Notes: generated by a model from the letters alone, not told the origin. Shown: positions 21,283 through 31,763, counted from the first letter of the stretch. The stretch is DNA of 60,000 nt from Branchiostoma floridae (GCF_000003815.2 NC_049991.1:5365822-5425821); one strand, 5' to 3'. Program-made: numbers and translations.

Positions 21283-22295
21283 ATGATATCGTCCAAAAGT
21301 GCCTCCACAGGCATCTTGGATAGCGAAGCATCCCTAGACGCCGACATCCGCTTCTACCGTTCACGGACCTATGCTGAATCAACAAAAGCGACGTACAAAT
21401 CCCAGCGGCGGGCGTACCTGCGGTTCTGTTTGTATCATCAGTATGTACCTGTCCCAGCTACAACTAAAACTCTGTGCCGGTACGCGGTATTTCTAGCGAG
21501 AACACTCAAGTACAGCAGCATCGTCAACTACCTAAACATTGTCCGAGTACTGCACCAGGAGGCAGGGTTTGGCAACCCCCTGTACAACAACTGGCTTCTA
21601 CAAACCACGCTGCGCGGTATTCGCCGTATCCATGGTGATTGCGTCACACAGAAGCTCCCCATCACTCCGGACATTCTACGCGCCATCTACACGCGGCTGG
21701 ACCTCACTCAGTCCAAGCACGTGGTTTTCTGGGCCACGTGNNNNNNNNNNNNNNNNNNNNNNNNNNNNNNNNNNNNNNNNNNNNNNNNNNNNNNNNNNNN
21801 NNNNNNNNNNNNNNNNNNNNNNNNNNNNNNNNNNNNNNNNNNNNNNNNNNNNNNCGCAGTGATCACCCTCTTGTTAGCAAAACAATTCAGTTTCGGGAAA
21901 GGACGCTCCAGATCCCGATTCCCCGTGTTAATGGCTCCCCCTTGTGTCCCGTAGCAGCGCTGGAGAAAGCGTTCTCCCTGACACACGCGGCAGACCCAGA
22001 CGGACCAGCCTTTGTTCTGCCCCAGGAAACGGGGCCGCGGAATGTACCCATGACGCATCAAACTTTCGTGACTCTGCTACGGCACTTCCTAGAGTTATGC
22101 GGTTACAACAAGACACAATATAGCGGACACAGCCTCCGTCGCGGCGGTGCGACGTGGGCCAGCGACTGTGGTATACCAGCGACCCTGATCCAGCTCCAGG
22201 GAGACTGGAAGTCAAACGCGTACCAGCGCTACACCACAGTGACTCTAAAAGGCAGACTATGGACTGTTCGCACCATGGCAAATGCCCTCACTTAG
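21283..22295 (+). CDS. Tyrosine recombinase, DIRS/Crypton-like, gap inside
   Basis: A DNA strand-exchange enzyme of the phage-integrase fold, as encoded by DIRS, Ngaro and Crypton elements. Starting at the ATG at 21283, residues ~25-115 (STKATYKSQRRAYLRFC.., SSIVNYLNIVRVLHQ) form the N-terminal core-binding helical domain. The catalytic half resumes after 114 N and includes YSGHSLRRGGATWASD (His codon 22128, Arg codon 22137), then GDWKSNAYQRYT (Trp codon 22206, likely nucleophile Tyr codon 22230). The first catalytic Arg, expected near an LLR-type motif, falls in the gap. The two halves are in different frames as assembled, and a 1-base change in gap length would join them. No reverse transcriptase or RNase H is nearby. 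At ~337 residues it resembles stand-alone recombinases. It could be a live gene, a Crypton-like element or the remnant of a DIRS-type element. Confidence 0.85.
21741..21854. other. Assembly gap, 114 N, within the recombinase
   Basis: A sized gap. Its length is off by one (modulo 3) from what the two coding halves need. Confidence 0.98.
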
Positions 22296-22412
22296 AGTAG
22301 TACGACTTGTTAATTTAATAGATAGCGCAGGCCTTTGTTCCAAATTCCTTAAGTCACGACTCCTAGCTAACTCCATGTACTCTTTCTTTCATTCATCTTC
22401 TGACTGGGGGTT

Positions 22413-22502
22413 TGGAGAAAATTCATCTGTCATTTTTATTGTTTACCATTAAAAAATGATTATACCCCCAGTCACGCGTCTCTCTCGTATGTATAGATTA
22501 AA
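22413..22502 (+). repeat. 90-bp direct repeat, copy 1 (downstream of recombinase)
   Basis: Begins TGGAGAAAATTCATCTGTC and ends GTATGTATAGATTAAA. Identical by eye to 22783-22872, 370 bp on. It starts 118 bp after the recombinase stop codon. TGACTGGGGG just upstream is complementary to CCCCCAGTCA inside the repeat. Confidence 0.95.
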
Positions 22503-22782
22503 GGTTATAATAAAGGGATTGTTTATTTGTGTTTTGATCAAAGAAGTTGCTGACCCGACCACACACGGACCCACCAGGGTCAGCTTAATTAGCTACAGGC
22601 AGGCGGGACAATCCGGGGCTCATTCCCGGACCGCCCTTCAAAGCGTGCGGACGCGAAACCCCGCCCACCCTCAACCGTAACAAGAACTCTGTAAACAAGA
22701 ACTCTGTAAACAACCACAGTAAACAAACTATCACTGTATGTATATACTGTATAACTACCAATGTATGTAACTACTTCTCCTG
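22503..22782 (+). other. 280-bp spacer between the direct repeats
   Basis: GC-richer than its surroundings (GGACCCACCAGGGTCAGC, GACCGCCCTTCAAAGCG), with a doubled AAGAACTCTGTAAACA. If the element is Ngaro/PAT-like this would be the A2 segment. I find no matching A1 upstream of the gene. Confidence 0.5.
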
Positions 22783-22872
22783 TGGAGAAAATTCATCTGT
22801 CATTTTTATTGTTTACCATTAAAAAATGATTATACCCCCAGTCACGCGTCTCTCTCGTATGTATAGATTAAA
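22783..22872 (+). repeat. 90-bp direct repeat, copy 2
   Basis: Second copy of the 22413 repeat, then AACAAAAATAAAGG. It probably marks the 3' end of the recombinase element, since family A-related sequence starts about 20 bp later. Confidence 0.95.
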
Positions 22873-22889
22873 ACAAAAATAAAGGCACC

Positions 22890-23170
22890 GTGACTTGATT
22901 AGTATATATGGATGGCATCCGCACAACTGTCAGTTTACCAGTATACCACACTAGTGCCACTTTTACTACACTGGTGCACTTCTTGAATACAGGAATGAAT
23001 GAATGCCTTGTTCGTTATGACGCTTCAATTCTTGTTACGACGTTTATGGTGTCTATTTGGGAAATTTAGCCATCTTGTTTTTTTTACCCATCTTGTTTTT
23101 TGGCATTCTTTTTTTCGCCCTATCTCATTATATTTGCAGTCTGCAGAGGATGTCATCCATAAAATTCTCT
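22890..23170 (-). mobile_element. Family A-related MITE, variant subfamily
   Basis: Termini ATATATGGATGGCATCCGCA and AGAGGATGTCATCCAT are relics of the family A inverted ends. The interior (ACACTAGTGCCACTTTTAC, CAATTCTTGTTACGACG, CATCTTG, CCCTATCTCATTAT) matches the reverse complement of 51805-52000 rather than the main family, so the two define a subfamily. Confidence 0.75.
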
Positions 23171-23320
23171 TGCTGTGACTATAGTTCAGTGTAGTATCAT
23201 TCTCTTACGCAGAGGAACCAATGTCGTTGTATACTGAGCCAAGTAGTTTCTACGACAAAGGTACATCTCTGCTGTAGGATAATGTGTAGTATGTACCTTG
23301 CGCTATCTACTTCATACTTC

Positions 23321-23654
23321 AAGCTAAGGGCACAACCCACCGTACGTGCAAATACGTGCTGTCTACGTGCCAAAACGTGAGCAATCTTTTGGTATCCGTA
23401 AGTGGTAAGTACCGCCTCCGTACGAACTCGTAGGGAACCCGACGGATTTTAGAGCACGCAAACACGCCGTAGACCTTACGTGCAGGCAAAACTTTGTGTG
23501 CCATCGGGCTGCGGATTCGCCTTCCGTACGTGCTTGTACGGGTGACGCGCCTGCCCTGTACAGCCTGAACGTTTTCAGAAATACGTGGCGGGCGTGGCCT
23601 CCTAAAAAAAAGTACGAACAAATTGCACGTACGGCGGGTTGTGCCCCTAGCTTA
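23321..23654. mobile_element. Family B inverted-repeat element, copy 2
   Basis: 334 bp with ends AAGCTAAGGGCACAACCC and GGGTTGTGCCCCTAGCTT. The interior is collinear with 4309-4632 except for a ~16-bp insertion after CCGACGG. Confidence 0.92.
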
Positions 23655-23659
23655 AGCGA

Positions 23660-24165
23660 AGCCCTTTTTTCACCCGCAAACGTAAAGTCAACAAGAGACC
23701 GTATGTATTTATAGATTTTACATTGGGCTGTGATATGTTTCCATTCAAGTATAGTTAGTCGTTTATTATAACACGAGGTATAGTAACGGTTGCAGTAAAG
23801 TATTGTCAGAGCCTAACATCTGCTTGGAGTTTCATGTGGAGCAACAGCTGTTTAATCAATATCGCTGGACATAACCCAACAACATCTGCTTGGAGATAGC
23901 TCCTCTATGACTGACCTGGTTCACAATACAAAAAACATAGGGGTGATTTGTTTTTAAATTATTACACTACTTATAGCTGAGATTGACGTGGAATAATGAG
24001 CTGGGAAATTTGATATACGTCTGGCACACCAAGATAATGAATTTTTGGAAATCATGTTTATAACATATTCATTTCCTTTTACTAACTTGGCTGACATGCA
24101 GTTAGGACTTCATAAAAGAGTATGTGTCGTTACCTGTATCCGTCTCTTGCAAAATGAATTTACAA
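23660..24165. other. No recognisable feature
   Basis: AT-rich. AACATCTGCTTGGAG occurs twice (23816 and 23880), a short local duplication. Confidence 0.4.
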
Positions 24166-24167
24166 TT

Positions 24168-24258
24168 CAGCGCCCTTCATAGCAGGAATCAAGCAGAACT
24201 AGCCGGAATGAAGAATGTGCAAAATTCGTACCACATTCGGGTGGGAATTACAAATGGA
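24168..24258 (+). repeat. Family C end fragment
   Basis: GCAGGAATCAAGCAGAAC, then ACCACATTCGG and GTGGGAATTACAAATGG, match the start of the full family C element at 24945. It is cut off where LINE coding sequence begins. Confidence 0.8.
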
Positions 24259-24943
24259 CCGTATACTAGCCAAAAGAATTACTGTTTGTCCGAGTAAAGC
24301 AGTACTTATAACTAACCCGAGGTCATGCCACATAGACACAATCACCACTCAGCTACGACAACGTTTACAAGATATATACGTGCAAATTGGCATTCCTCTA
24401 TTCGAAACAATTCCAAACTCTCCTCTCTTTCTACATTGAACAAGCATTACAAGCAAGAAAATTACATTTCAACCATAAAGAGCCTTGACGTTCGTAGGGC
24501 AATCACACAACTCAGAATTGGCTGTCACAAATTAGATATAGAAACCGGGAGATTCCAAAAAATCCCTATCGACCAGAGGGTGTGTCCATTCTGTCCAGAG
24601 CTAATTGAAGACGAATATCACTTTATGGTTGTATGTCCCAAATATTCTGATATACGAAATTCTCTGTACACAAGACTGTCATCTTATACACAAGGATTTA
24701 TCACAATGGACCTGAAGTGCAAATTCAAATACATCATGACATGTGACAATCCCTGCATGACAGATATAGGAAAATATATTAAAGAAAGTTTAGACATTAG
24801 AAATTCCTCCAATGATTGCAAAAGCCACCAATGACTGTAAGAAACTTATCCCATACTACAACTTCTGTATTAGTTAGATATGTAGATGTAGATGCCATAC
24901 TTTGTACCCCGTACAATTGTTGTGCAATAAAGCTATCTACTAA
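24259..24943 (+). mobile_element. LINE 3' end between two family C sequences
   Basis: A different LINE lineage from the 18.6-kb one. It has coding sequence with a CCHC-like tail, then ~110 bp of 3' UTR ending TTGTTGTGCAATAAAGC. It is 5'-truncated. Confidence 0.85.
24325..24834 (+). pseudogene. LINE ORF C-terminus with CCHC-like motif
   Basis: Typical end of a non-LTR retrotransposon protein: AITQLRIGCHKLDIETGRF, then CPFCPELIEDEYHFMVVC (Cys-x2-Cys, eight residues, His-x4-Cys), then YSDIRNSLY. This is the zinc-finger-like tail found after the RT domain in several LINE clades. Codons before ~24385 are LINE-like in another frame (QLRQRLQDIYVQ in the frame starting 24215), so there is at least one frameshift. 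The catalytic RT domain is missing and no function is expected. Confidence 0.85.
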
Positions 24944-24944
24944 T

Positions 24945-25419
24945 AGGGCCTTCACACTGAAACCGAATTAGCAGGAATCAAGCAGAACCAGCTGGAATGA
25001 AGTATTTGCAAAATCTGTACCACATTCGGGGCCATTCGGGTGGGAATTTCAAATGGACTTTATATCCCTTCACACGAGAAGGAATGAACCGAAATGCCAC
25101 CAGAATAACCACGCTTTATCTATTCCTAGGTATTTGTAGTGCATTAGATATTCTCACTGCATTCCATATATTCTTTTGGCCACATTCTGGCAGGATTTTA
25201 AGTGGCTTGCCGTTTCGGTGCTCCATCATTTGAGATCAGAATGTTTCGACTAATGTTGGAATGTCGTAGAATGCGGTCATACTGTAGTTAGAATACACTT
25301 TGAATACCTTTCGATATTTCTCCACTTCAAATGCACATCGAAAGTTTTGGGCATGACAAAAGCATTCAGGACGGCTCCAAGAATGATGGCTGATTCCGCT
25401 TCTCATGTGAAGGGGCCCT
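24945..25419 (+). mobile_element. Family C inverted-repeat element
   Basis: 475 bp with ends AGGGCCTTCACACTG and TGTGAAGGGGCCCT, flanked by AAT on each side. A second, inner terminus-like sequence (CCCTTCACACGAGAAGGAAT) lies 118 bp inside. The interior aligns with the reverse complement of 50774-51343, and is rich in GAATG/CATTC. Confidence 0.85.
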
Positions 25420-25429
25420 AATTTGTGGG

Positions 25430-25840
25430 CTGTACGGGAATCGGGTTGCTAACTCGGAATCTATAGGTTCTTGGTCCAAATGCTGACTCAGCTGAAAACA
25501 AGGTGCTAGGGAGCACACACACACCACTTCTTCCTTACATTACAAGCTCTCTGCCACCAAAAAATCAAGACCATAGGTCAAAAGATACAAAAAACGGAAG
25601 TTCTGCTGTATTACTAATGTCACATACTAGAGATCCCAAAATGGACTTCGACCTTTGTCTACCCAACGCCTACCTACATATCAAATATCATCGTCATCCA
25701 TTCAAAGTTTCTTGACTTATGCCTATTGCAACCATCCAGAGACACAAACAGACAGACAGAGAAACAGACTCACCAGGTAAAGAAAAGAATGCATCCTCAG
25801 TTTCGGTGCTGAAAGTAGGGGTAATGGTGGTACTGGTACT
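25430..25840. other. No recognisable feature
   Basis: Includes a short ACAGACAGACAGAG run near 25748. No gene evidence. Confidence 0.4.
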
Positions 25841-25844
25841 ACCT

Positions 25845-26185
25845 ACCGGTACATTTTTTTTCTTGTTGGACCGGTAAAAAAAAAAAAAAAAAGACGTAAA
25901 TTGTAAGCTTTAATTTGATATCTATGTACCTTTATACTGGAAGGGTGTAATTTCACCCGATTACGTTCACTTTGTTTTATTGATCATCTCTGTAGCTACT
26001 CTGGTGTTTGTTTGTTTTTTCGTGACATGCATGTGTTTCGTTTCTTTTTCTTTTCTTTGAAAATCAATAAAGATTATTTGAAAAAAAAAAACAATTAGGT
26101 CCAGGTTCAGGTCCGTACCTGGATCTGATCTTCTGGACCTGAACCGTACCGGTACCCGAATTTTCTGTATCGGTACCCACCCTAG
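25845..26185. repeat. CCGGTACC-rich repeat split by a poly(A) insert
   Basis: TACCGGTACA..TTGGACCGGTA on the left and GGACCTGAACCGTACCGG..TATCGGTACCCACCC on the right bracket an A-tailed block. The piece CAATTAGGTCCAGGTTCAGG also occurs, diverged, at 58166-58190. Confidence 0.55.
25893..26091 (+). mobile_element. Possible A-tailed retro-insertion
   Basis: Ends with AATCAATAAAG, a poly(A) signal, then TTATTTG and ten A. The left boundary is a 17-A run. No coding content. It may be a truncated processed transcript or LINE. Confidence 0.45.
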
Positions 26186-26284
26186 CTGAGAGTTTATCTC
26201 TATTAATAGTGTAGTTCTTAAATAGAAAGAATCGCCGCGGCGTATGCGATAATTATGTCTCTTCGGGTGTTAGCAAGGAAAAAT

Positions 26285-26680
26285 TCGGGGAAAACTACGT
26301 CAAAGAGGCAACGCTTGAACGCATTCGACTTTGCTTTTCTTGGTTTTGAGTGCTATATTAACGTCTAATTACCTTTTTGAAGATACTAATGTGAAATGTT
26401 GGAATGAATATCCATTTTTTTGGAAAGAAATTTCAAAGAAATAATCCTTGAACGCATTTGACCCTTGTCTTTTGGTGCAATTTAGGTCTAATGGCGTCTC
26501 TTGAGGTATGGACGGGGAATATTGAATTCGTGGAAAACAGCTTCAAAGAAATGATACTTGAACGCACTTGCCCCCTTTTTTCATTCTTTAGGGTGCAATT
26601 TACGTCTAATGGTGTCTCTTTGAGATTTAAATATGGAATATCCAATTCGTGGAAAACACACTTAAACGCGTGTGCACATT
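26285..26680. repeat. ~110-130-bp tandem repeat, three copies
   Basis: CAAAGA(A/G)..CTTGAACGCA(T/C)T(T/C)G starts at 26302, 26434 and 26544. Each copy contains GTCTAAT and ends with GGAA and a TGGAAA(A/G) stretch. A fourth begins and fades at 26660. It abuts a family A end. Confidence 0.85.
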
Positions 26681-26689
26681 TTTCTTTTG

Positions 26690-26825
26690 TCATTCGTTGC
26701 TATTTTCGACCACTTAGATTTCATAATGAAGGCAACTTAATTTCCTTCTTTTTTTTTATTCGCACGCTCGCATCATTTTTGGCTCCCCAGAGTATGTCAT
26801 CCATATAATGAAGTCAACATAGCCT
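26690..26825 (-). mobile_element. Family A MITE, end fragment, reversed
   Basis: ATTTCATAATGAAGGCAACTT, CGCACGCTCGCATCATTTTT, then GTATGTCATCCATATAATGA and CAACATAGCC are the complement of the family's left end, followed by TAA. Confidence 0.75.
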
Positions 26826-26876
26826 AACCTAATGAAACACAACACTTTTCTTACAGACCTTGCCTACAGCTGTCTG

Positions 26877-27340
26877 ACTCGCTGACGTCAATCTAACACG
26901 TGCCTGTATTACTCGTGCACTCCAAACGTTAACACCTGATGATAGAAGGGGAGATCTTAGCCTTGAAATCACAACTCTAAGTGCCAAGAGACGTACTCTG
27001 GACACGCTGTCAAAGTACAGCTATGCACTTAGTAGTAGGGCTGATTTACAGCAAATGGTGACGCCTTTGTGACGCTTCCTTCCTTTCAACACTCTACGAG
27101 AGCTCCTGAATTGACTCTCTATGTGTTACTTCAGAGGTGCCAACCGAAGAAAATATAGTTTCACAGAACCAAGTTTCCGACGAAGAAGATGGTTTCCAAG
27201 AAGACGTGTCAGCTGGATGACAAAAGAGAAGGATTTGGCCAAACGGGCAAATCAGTTGCCATGGGATCTCAGACCCTTGACTAGTGTTGAAACCCGGGGG
27301 CGTTTAGATGCACGGAAGAGTGGAAAAAATGAGCGCTAAC
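26877..27340 (+). other. Possible degraded coding remnant, unrecognised
   Basis: After a pyrimidine-rich stretch ending TTTTCTTACAG, a frame is open from 26878 to 27070 (..LTRACITRALQTLTPDDRR.., SLEITTLSAKRRTLDTLSK, YALSSRADLQQMV) and looks protein-like. It ends in a stop. A second protein-like stretch in another frame lies at 27137-27220 (VPTEENIVSQNQVSDEEDGF). I do not recognise the protein. It could be a decayed gene, an old transposon protein or chance. Confidence 0.25.
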
Positions 27341-27344
27341 ATGA

Positions 27345-27600
27345 AAGGTGCCGTAGTTAATGCAAAATATCTTGAAGTGCACATAAAATTAGTTTCCTTT
27401 TATTGATCTATTTACATGTAGCAGGCCTTGAGGAGAAGTCGTCTTAAATTTTAATCTTGACCAATGCCATGGCGTGACAAAGAATAAAACCTGAGTGCTT
27501 TTTACGGGTGATTTTCAGTAGAACCGTATGTCTCCGTATGGAACCGTACTCTCCAAGATGACATTGATGGGGAAGACTGTAACCTTCTTCTCAAGGCCGA
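27345..27600. other. No recognisable feature
   Basis: Nothing assignable before the microsatellite. Confidence 0.4.
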
Positions 27601-27865
27601 AATTTTATTTTATTTTATTTTGTTTTGTTTTGTTTTGTTTTATTTTATTTTATTTTATTTTATTTTATTTTATTTTATCTTATTTTATTTTATTTTATTT
27701 TATTTTATTTCACTTTATTTTATTTTATTTTATTTCACTTTATTTTATTTTATTTTATTTCACTTTATTCTATTCTATTCTATTTCATTTCATTTCGTTT
27801 TAATTCATTTTGTTTCATTTTCTTATTTTGTTCTACTATATTTTATTTCATTTCATTTTGCTTGA
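27601..27865. repeat. TTTTA pentanucleotide microsatellite, ~265 bp
   Basis: Starts as TTTTA, switches to TTTTG for four units, returns to TTTTA and then degrades to TTTCA/TTCTA variants. Three open frames of Phe/Ile/Leu/Tyr read through it and are artefacts of the repeat. Confidence 0.98.
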
Positions 27866-27991
27866 CTATACTTTACATTACTTTACTTCATCGTTTTCTA
27901 TTGTACTAACGTAATATATGAGAATCGCATAATACACAAGAGACCTATATTCATATTTTTTCCAACTTCAGTGTCTCTAAATGGTCTTACT

Positions 27992-28007
27992 GGGGGGGGG
28001 GGGGGGG
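27992..28007. repeat. G homopolymer, 16 bases
   Basis: Uninterrupted run of G. Assembly length may be unreliable. Confidence 0.95.
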
Positions 28008-28152
28008 ATATGCCTGCAGATCTACCCGTCATCACCAAAAAAGGAGCTGCAATTTGAGATATCTAATTTGAGCTTTCATTTTCTTTAATGACATTATGTA
28101 TGAAGTTGCAGGTCAGAGCTGAAAGAGCTTGACACTGTTAAAGAAGATTGAA

Positions 28153-28460
28153 TTTGAGCTGGTTCTTGAAGTCTGATCTAACTGTTTGAAACATGTTGTA
28201 TAACCACCGGTTGGCGTGGATCATATTTCTCTTTGTGCACGGGAAGCTTTGTACACATTTGAACTGGTTCTTGAAGTCTGATTTGATTGTTTGTGACACT
28301 CATATATAGTCCGTTGTATAACCACAGTTTGAGATCGTATCATCATATTTCTCTTTATGCACGGGAAGCTTTGTCCATATTTGAACTGGTCCTTGAGATC
28401 TGATTTGATTGTTTGGGACACTTTTCGTCCGTTGTGTAACCACAGCTTGGCACGAATCAC
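28153..28460. repeat. ~106-122-bp tandem repeat, ~2.7 copies
   Basis: TTGAGCTGGTTCTTGAAGTC and its variants start at 28153, 28259 and 28381. Copies share GTATAACCAC, CATATTTCTCTTT and CACGGGAAGCTTTG. Confidence 0.9.
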
Positions 28461-28724
28461 GAGGCGGAGGCATTTTCTACAGTATTACGATCGCTTTGAA
28501 AGAATTTAGAAAATTGCACGAATGCATTCCCTTGGGAATTGATTTTTGGCTAAACCTCAAGGGTATAGTTCATACAGTGGTAATTGAGGACTATTCTAGC
28601 TGTGCATTTTTTTGCGTCAGGATTAATGGTTTAAGGGAGCGGTCTTTTCACATAGCCGGGAATGACTGCATATCATAGCTGCACATACAGATCATTATGA
28701 TGTTTCGCATGCTTTATGAATGTT

Positions 28725-29015
28725 GTAATGAACACCAATATGTCCCAGATTTTTGCCGTTATTTCTTATATAAGCTTGTGCTTTTTACAATACGGAATGG
28801 AATGCTGTGAATTGGTTATCGTTTGAAGTTATAGTGAGCCTGGTTTTGAGTGGTAGAAAAATAAAGTGATTTAAAGAAGACAATGAAGACCAATATAGCA
28901 CAGCTTTTGCCAATATCTTTCGAGCTTTGCTTTTTACAAGGTGGGATGATATGCTTTCACGAGGTCAAAAAATAATGAAGACCAATGTGTCACAGATTTT
29001 TGTCAATATCTTTTT
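28725..29015. repeat. Degenerate tandem repeat, three copies
   Basis: AATGAAGACCAATATGTC-like blocks followed by CAGATTTTTGCCAATATCTT occur at about 28727, 28883 and 28974. Confidence 0.65.
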
Positions 29016-29049
29016 ATAAAATATGAAGGTGGTTGTCCTTTGGAATTGA

Positions 29050-29100
29050 AGCTGGTGTGTTACGCCGAAAGGCTGTTATACCGGCTATATAGATACAGAC
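29050..29100 (+). mobile_element. LINE 3' tail fragment
   Basis: GCTGGTGTGTTACGCCGAAAG, then GTTATACCGGCTATATAGAT and ACAGA: only the last ~50 bp of the 18.6-kb LINE, a very short 5'-truncated insertion. Confidence 0.8.
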
Positions 29101-30256
29101 TAAGTAAAGCCTGATTTCGAAAGGTTAAAAAGTCACATGTTTCAAACAAGACATGAATCCAATGGATTTCATGTTGTTTAGATTCTGCTTTGAAGACTAG
29201 GGCAGCAAGTACAGGTAGAATAAAGGAAAAGGAAGGACGCAGAGACAAGGTTTTCCGTACACTGGGCACGGGAGACTGTTGATATAAGGTAGTTTGACGT
29301 TACTATATAATGGTAATGCTGACCTCGCTAACCTCGGTCTTTCTCTTCTGAACTGTACTCCCTGACCCTCTGTCATACAAATACATTATATCTCGTGTTC
29401 AAATTTTGGTGTTTCAAACAGACAGGTCACTCCGCGAAACAACGGTTATTTCATCTAATGTCCATTGATATACATATAAAATAAACTACTACAATGTATA
29501 CACTAAAATACATATTTGTGATATACAAACAGTCAATCAATCAATCAGTCAATCCGTGAATTCTATAACTGGTGTCATGTCAGGTTTTCTATACATGTAC
29601 AAGTATGATCGAAATCTATCGGCTACACGTCTTGGCTCTGCTACTGGCCTCTACTTCCCTCATGTTGCCTTCCTTCTGTCGATGGCGCTGTTCTGGATGT
29701 TATGTGCCCCCCTCTGTTCAAAATTTTCAAGCCGCACAAACGTTTACTCTGGCTCCTCTCAGCGACACAGCACGAAAACAACTTTTTAAGCAAAGTTTCA
29801 GAGATACGTATAAAGCCCTTAAAGGCGGAGAAATATTTCAGCAGATTTTAAGATCTATTAAAGGCATCGGAAACATACATTTGGCATTTACGGAAGATTT
29901 CAGCGTTTGTAAATCTAACTTAATCTGTTGTGTTTCTTTACGTGAATTTTACATGTATTTTAGTATGCCGAAGAGACAACTTGTCTCAAAAATATTTTCT
30001 GTCAAAACGGACAAATACCGTTTCTCTAGATCTGTTACAAAATACATGTTAACCGGCTAAGTGAAATGTAATAAGCCTTTGTCTGGTGTGAGATAAAACA
30101 TTGCGTCATCTGTTTTATAACAATCAAAACTGAAAATTATTGCGCTTTCTGGTACAAAATGTTATGTTTATACCTCAGCAAATACAAATACAATACAATA
30201 CAAAGTCAAATACAATAATCTTCTGTGTTTTTTAGCTATTCCGAAAGCATTTGACG
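29101..30256. other. No recognisable gene
   Basis: A 162-codon + strand frame at 29572-30060 is the longest here. No domain, signal peptide or repeat is recognised. ATACAATACAATACAA near 30190 is a short microsatellite. Confidence 0.35.
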
Positions 30257-31690
30257 TATTCAAACTTTCTGTGCGCAAGGTTTAATTCGAACAGGGGAGA
30301 ACCTCTCACGGTTAGCTTATATGCGCTATTTTACGTTATATGAGATGTTGCGTATACCATGGTCAATATTGACCGAAGGATGCCATATATATAATTTATT
30401 TCGAACCGTCATTTACGCAAAGAAGGGAAGACCTCCCCCGTTAATATATTTGCTAAGCCGTATATGAAATGTTGCGTATTTCATTTGAACATACGACATG
30501 TTTAATTTTTGAATCCGCGCAGTTTAAGCGAACTAGGGGAGACCTCCCCCGTTTAGCTTATATGTTGCCAAAACGTATATGAAATGTTGCGTATTTCTTT
30601 TGAACATACGACATGTTTAATATTTGAATCCGCACAGTTTAAGCGAACTAGGGGAGACCTCCCCCGTTTAGCTTATATGCTGCCAAAACGTATATGAAAT
30701 GTTGGGTATTTCTGTAAAACATACAAGTTTAATCTTTGAATCCGCGCAGTTTAAGCGAACTAGGGGAGCTTATATGTTGCCAAAACGTATATGAAATGTT
30801 GCGTATTTCTGTAAAACATACGACATGTTTAATATTTGAATCCGCACAGTTTAAGCGAACTAGGGGAGACCTCCCCCGTTTAGCTTATATGCTGCCAAAA
30901 CATATATGAAATGTTGCGTATTTCTGTTGAACATACGACATGTTTAATCTTTGAATCCGCGCAGTTTAAACGAACTAGGGGAGACCTCCCCCGTTTAGCT
31001 TATATGCTGCCAAAACGTATATGAAATGTTGCGTATTTCTGTTGAACATACGACATGTTTAATCTTTGAATCCGCGCAGTTTAAGCGAACTAGGGGTGAC
31101 CTACCTTGTTTAGCTTATATGTTGCCAAGACGTATATGAAATGTTGCGTATTTCTGTTGAACATACGACATGTTTAATCTTTGAATCCGCGCAGTTTAAG
31201 CGAACTAGGGGAGACCTCCCCCGTTTAGCTTTTATGTTGTCAAGACGTATATGAAATGTTGCGTATTTCTGTAAAACATACAACAAGTTTAATCTTTGAA
31301 TCCGCGCAGTTTAAGCGAACTAGGGGAGACCTCCCCCATTTAGCTTATATGCTGCCAAAGCGTATATGAAATGTTGCGTATTTCTGTAAAACATACGACA
31401 TATTTAATCTTTGAATCCGTTCAGTTTAAGCGAACTAGGGGAGACCTCCCCCGTTTAGCTTCCATGTTGCCAAGACGTACATGAAATGTTGCGTATTTCT
31501 GTTGAACATACGACATGTTTAATCTTTGAATCCGCGTAGCTTAAGCAAATTTGGGGGTACTACCCCCGTTTTATCTATTAGCTAATACCGTCTCAAAGGT
31601 TTTATGAAACGGTGCCTTTTTCTGCTGAACATACGGCATGTTTGAAGCGCAGTTTATGCGAACAGGAGGAGACCCTTTCCTTTTTATTTT
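30257..31690. repeat. Satellite 1, ~115-bp unit, ~13 copies
   Basis: GCGCAGTTTAAGCGAACTAG recurs at 105-120 bp intervals from ~30520 to ~31430. Two diverged units precede it and two follow. Each unit contains GGGGAGACCTCCCC (nearly palindromic), ACGTATATGAAATGTTGCG and CATACGACATGTTTAAT. Central units are ~95% alike, edge units are decayed. One unit (near 30760) lost the GACCTCCCCCGTTTA part. Confidence 0.95.
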
Positions 31691-31763
31691 ATACCGCATA
31701 TATTCCAGGGTCTAAATCAGGGTGAGGTTTTCTTTGTGGCATGTTGACACTCGAGCTAAGAGA

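Noticed and set aside
22413-22872. Direct repeats considered as LTRs
   Set aside because: They lie on the same side of the gene, are only 90 bp, and lack TG..CA ends and a primer-binding site.
27528-27909. Three overlapping 81-94 codon Phe/Ile/Leu/Tyr-rich frames
   Set aside because: They are translations of the TTTTA microsatellite in different frames, not membrane proteins.
29572-30060. 162-codon + strand frame
   Set aside because: Longest gap-free unrecognised frame, but no domain, no clear promoter or splice context, and an overlapping frame of similar quality. Kept only as a note.
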